Of a stretch of 7,694 nucleotides of DNA, positions 1-5,823 are shown one piece after another (position 1 is the stretch's first letter; each line of letters opens with the position of its first letter). The translations under genes and the position numbers were made by a program. The stretch is from Chlamydiota bacterium (lineage in GTDB: Bacteria > Chlamydiota > Chlamydiia > Chlamydiales > SM23-39). The notes beneath the pieces are model-generated. The model did no database searches. It was not told the origin of the DNA and was given only the letters and a program-made list of their open reading frames with translations. The stretch covers positions 1-7,694 of the forward strand of contig JAJFMM010000132.1 in the NCBI GenBank assembly GCA_021772165.1, read 5' to 3'.

Positions 1-2
1 GC

Positions 3-539
3 ATTAGTTATACGCTGCATTATCCCCAGTCAAAGCTGCTGAGTTCCCAGTACTACTCTTTTGCAGTAAGCCGCGAAGGCTTCAAACAGGAAATCGCCCC
101 TTGTCGCACCTTTGCTCTTTATGAAGAAATTGCTCCCTTCATCGAAAAGGGCTTTATCAAAGGGGGACGTCTTGAAAATGCAGTTCTCATCAAAGAGGAT
201 AACGTTCTCAATCCGGAAGGACTTCGATTTTCCGATGAGATGGCAAGGCATAAAATTCTAGACCTTCTCGGAGATCTCAATCTGATTGGAGGGACTTTGA
301 GAGCACATATCATAGCCGTTCGCTCTGGCCATGCCAGCAATATTGCCATGGCGCAAAAATTACAGAGCCATTTTAAACAGAGAGGAATGCACGCAAACAA
401 CCTGACGCAGTCAAAAACTGATACTTCAGGTTGTTTGCGTGTAAAACCGATCTTGACTGATATTAGTGAACGGGTCAAATCTACTGTTCGCAATGATGCA
501 GACGAAGGATTGAATGCTGCTTGCAAGGGAGACCGATGA
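3..539 (+). CDS. lpxC: LpxC, UDP-3-O-acyl-N-acetylglucosamine deacetylase (C-terminal part, 5' end outside window)
   Basis: LpxC is the zinc-dependent cytoplasmic deacetylase that carries out the committed step of lipid A synthesis. Only the last 178 codons are present, read in the frame starting at base 3, and the start lies outside the window. The visible part has the LpxC signature RHKILDLLGD at visible residues 82-91, whose His and Asp correspond to zinc ligands in the family, and RSGHASN at 107-113, whose His corresponds to the conserved catalytic His. The stretch CRTFALYEE near visible residue 35 is also typical. After the SGH motif 68 residues follow, more than the roughly 40 of E. coli LpxC and more than I recall for C. 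trachomatis, so this protein has an unusual hydrophilic tail. A perfect inverted repeat (390-441) lies within the tail coding region. The stop overlaps the fabZ start as ATGA, which suggests translational coupling. Confidence 0.95.
   Translation: MSYTLHYPQSKLLSSQYYSFAVSREGFKQEIAPCRTFALYEEIAPFIEKGFIKGGRLENAVLIKEDNVLNPEGLRFSDEMARHKILDLLGDLNLIGGTLRAHIIAVRSGHASNIAMAQKLQSHFKQRGMHANNLTQSKTDTSGCLRVKPILTDISERVKSTVRNDADEGLNAACKGDR
390..441. repeat. Perfect 16-bp inverted repeat (stem-loop) inside the lpxC 3' end
   Basis: The left arm CACGCAAACAACCTGA (390-405) is the exact reverse complement of the right arm TCAGGTTGTTTGCGTG (426-441), with a 20-base loop. In RNA the stem can extend by a G-U pair (389/442) and a U-A pair (388/443). 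A small inner hairpin CAGT/ACTG (408-411 and 417-420) sits in the loop. The repeat begins about where I would expect a shorter LpxC to end and is read through in frame. No T-run follows on either strand, so a simple intrinsic terminator is unlikely. It could be a palindromic insertion, an operator or an RNA processing/stability element; the sequence does not decide among these. Confidence 0.85.
453..480 (+). promoter_or_regulatory. Candidate sigma70-type promoter for fabZ-lpxA-fmt
   Basis: TTGACT (453-458) matches the -35 consensus at 5 of 6 positions. After a 16-base spacer, TCAAAT (475-480) matches the -10 consensus at 4 of 6. It lies inside the lpxC 3' end, just after the large inverted repeat and 56 bases ahead of the fabZ ATG, so it could drive the downstream genes independently of lpxC. 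Such matches also arise by chance, so this is only a candidate. Confidence 0.25.
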
Positions 540-991
540 CTGAACAGACATTTGTAATGAATTCAAAAGAGATCTCAGAAATTCTCCCACACCGCTATCC
601 GTTTCTTCTTGTAGATCGTGTTTTGTCAATCAATCTCGAAGAGAACGAAATATTGGGCGTAAAAAATGTCACGGTCAATGAACCTTTTTTTCAGGGGCAT
701 TTCCCTGAAACTCCCATTATGCCCGGCGTGCTTCTCCTAGAAGCCTTAGCGCAAACCGGAGGCATTCTCGTTCACCAGAAAGGATATACCAAGAAAATCG
801 CAGTGCTCTTAAACGTAGCGCATGCGAAGTTTCGCAAGCCTGTTTTACCTGGAGATGTATTGCATCTGCACGTCAAAGGCTTGCATATCAGTGGAACGGG
901 AGGAAAAATTCGGGCAAAGGCCCTGGTTGAGGATAAGCTTGCTGTTGAGGCGGAATTGAGTTTTGCCTTAGTTGATAAGGGGCAGCTCTAG
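536..991 (+). CDS. fabZ: FabZ, (3R)-hydroxyacyl-ACP dehydratase
   Basis: FabZ dehydrates (3R)-hydroxyacyl-ACP to trans-2-enoyl-ACP in type II fatty acid synthesis, in the cytoplasm. The 151-residue product has the normal family length and a single hot-dog fold. Visible motifs are LPHRYPFLLVDRV at residues 17-29 and GHFPETPIMPGVLLLEALAQ at 54-73. His55 and Glu69 match the catalytic His/Glu pair of the family. The ATG at 536 is chosen because AAGGGAGA (525-532) is a well-placed ribosome binding site and the start overlaps the lpxC stop as ATGA. An upstream in-frame TTG at 521 would add five residues and is less likely. Its place between lpxC and lpxA is typical: FabZ and lipid A acylation draw on related hydroxyacyl-ACP intermediates, so co-transcription may balance phospholipid and lipid A synthesis (inference). 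Confidence 0.97.
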   Translation: MTEQTFVMNSKEISEILPHRYPFLLVDRVLSINLEENEILGVKNVTVNEPFFQGHFPETPIMPGVLLLEALAQTGGILVHQKGYTKKIAVLLNVAHAKFRKPVLPGDVLHLHVKGLHISGTGGKIRAKALVEDKLAVEAELSFALVDKGQL

Positions 992-1018
992 AAACATTTG
1001 CTAACGAATCGGAATTGC

Positions 1019-1876
1019 ATGTCAAATATTCATCCACTGGCAATCGTAGAAGATGGAGCGCAACTAGGCAAAGATATCACTATTGAGCCATTTGCAGTCG
1101 TGAAAGCCAACACAACTCTAGGAGATGGAGTTGTAATCAAGTCTCACGCATACATCGACGGATACACATCGATCGGAGAGAATTCGATCATCTGGCCGGG
1201 AGCGAGCATAGGGACAAAAACGCAGGATCGTAAATTTCGTGGAGAAAAGACCTTTGTCCAGATCGGAAAGAACACCGAGATCCGCGAATATGTAACGATC
1301 AATGCCTCTTGTCAGGAAAATTCAATCGTCAAGGTCGGAGACAATTGCCTCATTATGGCCTATTGCCACGTTGCGCATAACTGCGAAATCGGCGATAGCG
1401 TCATCATGGCAAATAGCGCGATGCTAGCCGGTCATGTGATTGTTGAAGACCATGCAATTATCGGCGGGATGACACCTGTCCATCAATTTTCGCGCATTGG
1501 TTGCTATTCGATGGTTGGTGGGTTTAGCCGGGTGTCTAACGACGTGCCTCCCTACACAGTAGGCGGGGGGATACCCTATAAATTCGGTGGAATCAACATT
1601 GTAGGGTTAAAGCGCCATGGATTTTCCCTCACAACGAGGCAGGAACTGGCTAAAGTCTTTAAGTTAACCTATCGATCAGGACTTCGACTGGAAGAGGCCA
1701 TTGCCAGCATCAAAAAAGAAGTGAAGATGACCTCAGAAGTAAAGCATTGGCTCGAGTTCTGCCGATCATCTAAACGAGGCCTAATGGGCCTGCAAGGGAT
1801 CACGCAAGAGAACTCCACAGAAGAAGAAGAGCTAGAAGAAGAGTTCAGTCAACCCCTTAAAGTCACTGCGCGATAG
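1019..1876 (+). CDS. lpxA: LpxA, acyl-ACP--UDP-N-acetylglucosamine O-acyltransferase
   Basis: LpxA transfers an acyl chain from acyl-ACP to the 3-OH of UDP-GlcNAc, the first step of lipid A synthesis; the family forms cytoplasmic homotrimers. The 285-residue product shows a left-handed beta-helix of hexapeptide repeats over roughly residues 4-180, then a helical C-terminal domain. His117, His120, His139, His155 and Gln156 align with E. coli His122, His125 (catalytic), His144, His160 and Gln161. Gly168 aligns with E. coli Gly173, the acyl-chain ruler, consistent with a long (about C14) acyl group. Arg199 matches Arg204, but the next residue is His200 where E. coli has Arg205. The C-terminus ends in a Glu-rich run (about 270-277). 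The start at ATG 1019 gives the family's MSxIHP N-terminus, with only a weak GGA five bases upstream. An in-frame TTG at 998 would add seven unconserved residues. It lies 27 bases after fabZ. Confidence 0.97.
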   Translation: MSNIHPLAIVEDGAQLGKDITIEPFAVVKANTTLGDGVVIKSHAYIDGYTSIGENSIIWPGASIGTKTQDRKFRGEKTFVQIGKNTEIREYVTINASCQENSIVKVGDNCLIMAYCHVAHNCEIGDSVIMANSAMLAGHVIVEDHAIIGGMTPVHQFSRIGCYSMVGGFSRVSNDVPPYTVGGGIPYKFGGINIVGLKRHGFSLTTRQELAKVFKLTYRSGLRLEEAIASIKKEVKMTSEVKHWLEFCRSSKRGLMGLQGITQENSTEEEELEEEFSQPLKVTAR

Positions 1877-1880
1877 ACAT

Positions 1881-2822
1881 TTGAAGATCGTATTTTTTGG
1901 AACACCCGACTTCGCGGCCCAGATTCTGAGCTATTTAGTCGAGCAGAAGCAGTTGATCGCAGCCATCGTCACGCAGCCAGACCGCCCACAGGGACGCAAG
2001 CTGAAGCTGACTCCACCAGCTGTCAAGCAGACAGCTGCCCTATTGGCCCCCACCATCCCTCTAATGCAGCCTACAAAAGCTTCCAGTCCGGAGTTTTTAC
2101 AAGAACTCAGTGAGCTGCAAGCCGATCTTTTCGTCGTAGCTGCGTACGGACAAATTCTTTCGAAGAAACTACTCTCCATCCCTCCGCTAGGATGCATTAA
2201 CATCCACGCAAGCCTTCTGCCGAAATATCGAGGAGCCGCGCCCATTCAAAGAGCGCTTATGAATGGCGATCCTGAAACAGGCGTCTCCATTCAAAAAATG
2301 GTCTTCAGACTCGATGCGGGAGATGTCGTTGCTGAGGAAAAGATACCCCTTCCCCTAGATATGACACATGGCGAGCTGCAGCAGAGCCTCTGTGATCTAT
2401 CCAAGCCACTTCTGAGCTCTGTTTTGAAGCTCTATGAGACCGGAGTGCCTGCTGGGAAGCCCCAGGATGAATCTCAAGTCACTCTGGCGGCTAAGATTTC
2501 ACCGGAAGAGACGCAAATCCACTGGGATAGCCCTGCGCGCAATATACACAACCTTATCAGAGGCCTCTCGCCCCGCCCCGGAGCCTGGTGTTGGATCAAC
2601 ACATCCACAGGAAAAAAGAAATTGAAAATCCTGCGAACAGCTCTTTCGGAAGAAACGGGCGCGCCGGGAGAAGTACTTAGCTTTGAAAAGGGGCGCTGTC
2701 TGATCGCAACGCAAAATGGCTCTCTTGAGTTGATTCAAGTGCAGCCCGAAGGGAAAAAAGCGATGTCCGTTCGTGACTGGATGAGCGGTTGCAAAGAAGC
2801 TCCACTCTTCACGGATCTCTAA
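1881..2822 (+). CDS. fmt: Fmt, methionyl-tRNA formyltransferase
   Basis: Fmt formylates initiator Met-tRNA using 10-formyltetrahydrofolate, in the cytoplasm. The product is 313 residues, close to E. coli Fmt (315). The N-terminal Rossmann-like catalytic domain starts with VFFGTPDFAA (4-13). The catalytic region has GCINIHASLLPKYRGAAPIQ (104-123), where Asn107 and His109 are the conserved pair and SLLP is the family signature, and RLDAGD (143-148), whose Asp145 completes the catalytic triad. The C-terminal tRNA-binding domain spans about 205-310. The start is assigned to TTG at 1881, four bases after the lpxA stop, because the conserved KIVFFGTPDF begins at residue 2 and no in-frame ATG or GTG is available there. 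I see no Shine-Dalgarno sequence upstream, so translation may depend on coupling to lpxA. Antisense reading frames over this gene are shadows. Confidence 0.96.
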   Translation: MKIVFFGTPDFAAQILSYLVEQKQLIAAIVTQPDRPQGRKLKLTPPAVKQTAALLAPTIPLMQPTKASSPEFLQELSELQADLFVVAAYGQILSKKLLSIPPLGCINIHASLLPKYRGAAPIQRALMNGDPETGVSIQKMVFRLDAGDVVAEEKIPLPLDMTHGELQQSLCDLSKPLLSSVLKLYETGVPAGKPQDESQVTLAAKISPEETQIHWDSPARNIHNLIRGLSPRPGAWCWINTSTGKKKLKILRTALSEETGAPGEVLSFEKGRCLIATQNGSLELIQVQPEGKKAMSVRDWMSGCKEAPLFTDL

Positions 2823-2941
2823 ATTTTCGACAAAGATTTTCTTATTCAGAACTTGGCTAAAGATTGGGTTCAAGGGTTATCTTTACATTTAAGGACCCTC
2901 AAACTATCCTTTCTCCTCTCTTAACAAAAATAGGTGAAAAT

Positions 2942-3697
2942 ATGTCAGAATCTGTTCAAGGACAGCAAGTTGGGAATCGTTGGGTCACGCCCGAAGAGCC
3001 AAAAACATCGAAATACATCGGAAGAGCTCCTCACGCGCTTCGCGATTGGCTTGGTGGTACAGGTGGCGCAAGCGACATGATGAAAGTAACGAAAGTGCTA
3101 TCAGTCTATTCAAATCGGATGGACTTAGCGAGCTCGATTAGCACTTTTAGTGCAGTGGGAGCGGTATCTCGTCTTCCCTGTGCAACGATCGATCTTTGTG
3201 AAAAGCTTGTTGAAGCTAAAAAGGATGGATTGACTGCGATTCTTGCCTCGAAGATCAGTCATGACACCTTTGAAGTGGGTGCGATGGTCGCGCACGTGAA
3301 GAGCTTCTTTACCCCTGGCGATAAAGTAGCCGGTAATGCAGGCATAATGCTAGGCGCAATCGCTGATGTTTTTTCCGTTGGAACGTTCTCATTTGAGCTG
3401 CAAGAAACGTCGCGGCTGCTGAACACAGCGCGAGGGCTCAATCTCTCTAATGACGTCCAAGACGGCTTGTCAGCGAAGCGTACCTACTCGTTCATGAAGC
3501 TTGTTAAGTCTGTTGTATCTGCTGTGACCGGATGCTTTTCATTCTACGCTTTGGCGGCAGGTGTTGCAGTGATTGGAGCGGGGACAGCTTTGGCAGTCAG
3601 TCTCGCCAACACAATCCTCAATATTGGCGCCCATTTCTACAAAAATTGCTACTCCGACTACTTTGCGAAAGTAGGGGTAGTGCCTCTCACTGCGTAA
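2942..3697 (+). CDS. Putative inclusion-membrane-type protein at the CT529/Cap1 position
   Basis: Hypothetical protein of 251 residues. No enzyme motif is recognised. Residues 191-230 form about 40 uncharged, hydrophobic positions rich in Ala, Val and Gly, flanked by Lys189 and His231. This could form a two-helix hairpin like the bilobed hydrophobic domain of chlamydial Inc proteins. A second, weaker hydrophobic patch lies at 134-150. There is no classical Sec signal peptide: the N-terminus is polar (MSESVQGQQV), which would be compatible with type III export but does not prove it. In C. trachomatis the gene between fmt and rplC is CT529 (Cap1), an inclusion membrane protein, so this is a positional counterpart; sequence homology is only faintly suggested from memory. 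ATG 2942 is chosen for AGGTGA at 2932-2937; an in-frame TTG at 2864 would add 26 residues without support. The 119-base gap after fmt could hold its own promoter, but I found no strong one. Confidence 0.75.
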   Translation: MSESVQGQQVGNRWVTPEEPKTSKYIGRAPHALRDWLGGTGGASDMMKVTKVLSVYSNRMDLASSISTFSAVGAVSRLPCATIDLCEKLVEAKKDGLTAILASKISHDTFEVGAMVAHVKSFFTPGDKVAGNAGIMLGAIADVFSVGTFSFELQETSRLLNTARGLNLSNDVQDGLSAKRTYSFMKLVKSVVSAVTGCFSFYALAAGVAVIGAGTALAVSLANTILNIGAHFYKNCYSDYFAKVGVVPLTA

Positions 3698-3717
3698 GGA
3701 GACTCTGACTAATATGT

Positions 3718-3739
3718 GCCACCGGAGAAATTCGGTGGC
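3718..3739 (+). terminator. Hairpin after the Inc-like gene, possible terminator
   Basis: GCCACCG (3718-3724) pairs with CGGTGGC (3733-3739), a perfect 7-bp GC-rich stem with an 8-base loop (GAGAAATT), 20 bases after the stop codon of the upstream gene. The sequence that follows (CTATCTAAATAG) has no T-run, so it is at best a weak intrinsic terminator. It could instead protect the 3' end of the message. Confidence 0.45.
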
Positions 3740-3777
3740 CTATCTAAATAGAATTACCTCAAAACTCGGATGTCCTT

Positions 3778-4284
3778 GTGAAAGAGTCCCTTCAAACCTC
3801 TGAATGGATTTTTTTTATCCTGATCGTAGCTCTCCTTACGGTCGTCTTCACTGTTTCCAAAATCACCAGCTGCCGCAGCCTCGAACTTCTCGATCAAAAG
3901 AGACGAAGGGAAGAAGTGCAGATTGCGATAGCAGTAAGTGGCTGCGTAAAGCGCCCCGGTACCTACAAGATCGTTCAAGGGCAACCTCTGAGCGAGCTTC
4001 TCTATAAGGCAAGGCCAAAGCCCCTTGCTGATCTGTCGCAATTGGATCTGAATGGGAGTCTTGAGGAGCCCTGCTCCATTCATGTTCAGCAGCTGGAGAT
4101 GGTTGAGGTTCGGGTAGAGGGTTGTGTCAAAGAAAACCTTTCCTTGGAAGTGGCCGCCGGATCCAGAATTTCTGATCTAAAAGGGCGGATTGAGCTCTCA
4201 GCAGACGCAGATAAGGGATTTTTACGGCGTCGCCGGATTTTAAAGAACCATGAAGTTCTTGTTGTTCCTAAAAAACGCAACTAA
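3778..4284 (+). CDS. Single-pass membrane protein with two tandem SLBB/beta-grasp-like repeats
   Basis: Hypothetical protein of 168 residues. Residues 10-26 (WIFFILIVALLTVVFTV) form one N-terminal membrane segment, followed by a charged linker (KRRREE, 41-46). Two repeats follow at exactly 60-residue spacing: residues 49-78 and 109-138 align without gaps, share GCVK at 55-58 and 115-118, and share Gly68/128, Ser72/132 and Leu74/134. The pattern V-x-G-x-V-x-x-PG-x-Y, then G-x-x-L-x-x-LL, then a final hydrophobic strand (SIHV at 100-103; VLVVP at 160-164) resembles SLBB domains known from Wza-type export proteins and ComEA. There is no ComEA helix-hairpin-helix and no Wza export domain. Both repeats probably face the periplasm (inference). 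The GTG start at 3778 has only a weak CGGA upstream. I do not recall a counterpart at this place in C. trachomatis. Function is unknown; ligand or polysaccharide binding is one possibility. Confidence 0.75.
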   Translation: MKESLQTSEWIFFILIVALLTVVFTVSKITSCRSLELLDQKRRREEVQIAIAVSGCVKRPGTYKIVQGQPLSELLYKARPKPLADLSQLDLNGSLEEPCSIHVQQLEMVEVRVEGCVKENLSLEVAAGSRISDLKGRIELSADADKGFLRRRRILKNHEVLVVPKKRN

Positions 4285-4292
4285 CTGTATAT

Positions 4293-4326
4293 AGGCGGTT
4301 TAGATTGTTGGAATTGCCTGGTTTTT
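4293..4326 (+). terminator. Candidate intrinsic terminator after the SLBB-like gene
   Basis: AGGCGGTTT (4293-4301) can pair with GAATTGCCT (4311-4319) in RNA as a 9-bp stem containing three G-U pairs, with a 9-base loop. GG and then TTTTT (4322-4326) follow. It starts nine bases after the upstream stop codon. The layout fits a weak rho-independent terminator separating this gene from the ribosomal operon. Confidence 0.4.
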
Positions 4327-4358
4327 AGGGGTATCTCAGGGGGAGGAAGAGATTTTAA

Positions 4359-4387
4359 TTGAGGGAAAACAAGAGGATAGATATTCT
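4359..4387 (+). promoter_or_regulatory. Probable promoter of the rplC ribosomal protein operon
   Basis: TTGAGG (4359-4364) and TATTCT (4382-4387) each match the sigma70-type consensus at 4 of 6 positions, with the ideal 17-base spacer, in an AT-rich stretch after the candidate terminator. Transcription would start near 4394 and leave a leader of roughly 120 bases before rplC. In that leader GTCAGTT (4406-4412) can pair with AGCTGAC (4426-4432) using one G-U pair, but no known leader motif is recognised. The whole 232-base gap (4285-4516) contains no credible gene. Confidence 0.45.
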
Positions 4388-4516
4388 CTTTGCTTATCTT
4401 TTTAAGTCAGTTCTTCCGTGCCGAAAGCTGACGAAAGTTGCTTCTCTCGAGTTTCCTCAAGAAATCTGGATGATGAAGCGCAAACGATTGATTTTAAGAG
4501 CGTAAAGGAAACTATT

Positions 4517-5167
4517 ATGTCGCTGACATTGACTGGCCAGAAAAAAGGAATGATGCAGATATTCGACGACGAAGGAAAAGTCGTTGTATGTACGGTTATT
4601 CAGGTCGATCCGAATCCTGTTGTTCAGATTAAAAGAACTGAGTCTGAGGGCTATCAGGCGGTACAATTGGCTGGAATTCCACTAACGAAATCCAGAGCTA
4701 AAAATAAGTCTAAGCCTGTTAAAGGCCATTATGCGAAAGCAAATGTTCCGGCTCACTACCGACTCAAGGAGACTCGCGTTGATGACGTTGAGCAATACCA
4801 GCTTGGGCAGATGGTTGATTTGAGTCTATTTAGCGATACCCAATTCGTTGATGTGCAAGCCATTTCGAAAGGAAAGGGCTTCCAGGGTGTGATGAAGCTC
4901 CATGGGTATGCGGGTGGTCCTGCAGCTCACGGATCTGGATTCCACCGCCATGCGGGTTCTACGGGTATGCGTTCAACACCGGGACGTTGCTTCCCAGGTG
5001 GAAAGAGAGCCTCTCGTATGGGAGGAGAAATTAAAACGGTACAGTCTCTAAAAGTCGTGGCTATTAAGGGAAATCTCCTTCTCGTGAAGGGTGCGGTTCC
5101 AGGAGCGCGTAGTGGTATTGTCTCCGTAAGTAGCGCTGTCAAGAAAGTACAGTCAAAGAAAAAATAA
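4517..5167 (+). CDS. rplC: Large subunit ribosomal protein L3 (uL3)
   Basis: L3 is a primary 23S rRNA-binding protein of the large subunit; its long loop reaches towards the peptidyl transferase centre. The 216-residue product shows the N-terminal barrel (GQKKGMMQIFDDEG, 7-20), the family stretch SKGKGFQGVMK (117-127), and the loop with HGSGFHRHAGS (138-148) and RSTPGRCFPG (152-161), ending with LLVKGAVPGA (188-197). The loop residues resemble chlamydial L3 rather than E. coli, which has the methylated Gln of GQNQTPG in this region. ATG 4517 is chosen because AAGGA (4505-4509) sits seven bases upstream and the family begins close to the GKKxGM motif. A GTG at 4418 in the same frame would add 33 residues with no L3 similarity. 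It is the first gene of the S10-type operon here: rpsJ is absent, as in chlamydiae. Confidence 0.97.
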   Translation: MSLTLTGQKKGMMQIFDDEGKVVVCTVIQVDPNPVVQIKRTESEGYQAVQLAGIPLTKSRAKNKSKPVKGHYAKANVPAHYRLKETRVDDVEQYQLGQMVDLSLFSDTQFVDVQAISKGKGFQGVMKLHGYAGGPAAHGSGFHRHAGSTGMRSTPGRCFPGGKRASRMGGEIKTVQSLKVVAIKGNLLLVKGAVPGARSGIVSVSSAVKKVQSKKK

Positions 5168-5185
5168 CGCAAAAGGACTATCCTC

Positions 5186-5818
5186 GTGGCAACACTTAAA
5201 AAATACGATCTGAGCGGAAAGGAAGTCGGCGCAGTGCAAGTCGATGATGCTCTTCTAGAGGTGGAAGCTCATTCCCAGATGGTGAAGGATTATATCGTCG
5301 CCATTCGCAACAATGCCCGCCAGTGGTCAGCCAATACGAAAGGCCGTAAAGAGGTCAGTTGCACCGGACGCAAGCCTCATGTTCAGAAAGGACAGGGAAA
5401 GGCTCGTCAGGGAAGCGTAGCGGCTCCTCAGTATAAGGGCGGTGGAATCGTTTTTGGCCCTAAGCCAAAATTTGATCAGCACGTTCGGATCAATAAGAAA
5501 GAGCGTCAAACTGCTATCCGCTTTATTATTGCTGAAAAAATTAAGGCCGATCAGGTTCGTGTTCTTCAGAGTGATAAGATGGAAAAGCCTCAGACCAAAA
5601 CAGTTGCTGGCTTTTTGAAGTCTGGCGAGCTGATGGAAAAACGCGTACTGTTCTTGGGAGAAAAAGCTGCTAACGAGGAGCTTTACCTTAGCTCACGCAA
5701 CATCCCGAAGAAAGAATTTTCTAGTATCCCGACAGTTAATGGCTACAATCTAGCGCTTTGCCGCGAAATTGTTGTGCTTGATAGCGCTGTCGACCAACTG
5801 CTTTCGATTTTAGGATAA
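5186..5818 (+). CDS. rplD: Large subunit ribosomal protein L4 (uL4)
   Basis: L4 binds 23S rRNA and its extended loop lines the nascent peptide exit tunnel. In E. coli it also represses its own operon; whether that happens here is unknown. The 210-residue product has the conserved loop with KPHVQKGQGKARQGS (63-77) and GGGIVFGPKPKFDQHVR (85-101), followed by an alpha/beta C-terminal domain ending in NGYNLALCREIVVLDSA (about 184-200). Length is near that of chlamydial L4. The start is GTG at 5186, with AAAAGGA (5171-5177) eight bases upstream, 18 bases after the rplC stop; no closer in-frame ATG fits the family N-terminus. Confidence 0.97.
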   Translation: MATLKKYDLSGKEVGAVQVDDALLEVEAHSQMVKDYIVAIRNNARQWSANTKGRKEVSCTGRKPHVQKGQGKARQGSVAAPQYKGGGIVFGPKPKFDQHVRINKKERQTAIRFIIAEKIKADQVRVLQSDKMEKPQTKTVAGFLKSGELMEKRVLFLGEKAANEELYLSSRNIPKKEFSSIPTVNGYNLALCREIVVLDSAVDQLLSILG

Positions 5819-5823
5819 GCGAT

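Noticed and set aside
119..526. Minus-strand 135-residue reading frame across lpxC
   Set aside because: It is a shadow of a clearly recognised gene, has no family-like sequence, and overlaps lpxC and its palindrome fully.
2499..2873. Minus-strand 124-residue reading frame over the end of fmt and the following gap
   Set aside because: It mostly overlaps fmt on the opposite strand, has no recognisable motif and no convincing ribosome binding site.
2873..2899. AGGGT/ACCCT inverted repeat after fmt as a terminator
   Set aside because: Only five base pairs with a 17-base loop and no T-run; too weak to call.
2864..2941. TTG 2864 as start of the Inc-like gene
   Set aside because: ATG 2942 has AGGTGA four bases upstream; the TTG has no comparable site and its extension looks like intergenic sequence.
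3754..4083. Minus-strand 109-residue reading frame over the SLBB-like gene
   Set aside because: The plus-strand frame has a membrane segment and an ordered internal repeat; the minus-strand product has neither and would run against all neighbours.
4418..4516. N-terminal extension of L3 from GTG 4418 in the same frame
   Set aside because: The 33 added residues have no resemblance to L3, no ribosome binding site precedes the GTG, and ATG 4517 has a good AAGGA at proper spacing. The region fits a transcribed leader better.
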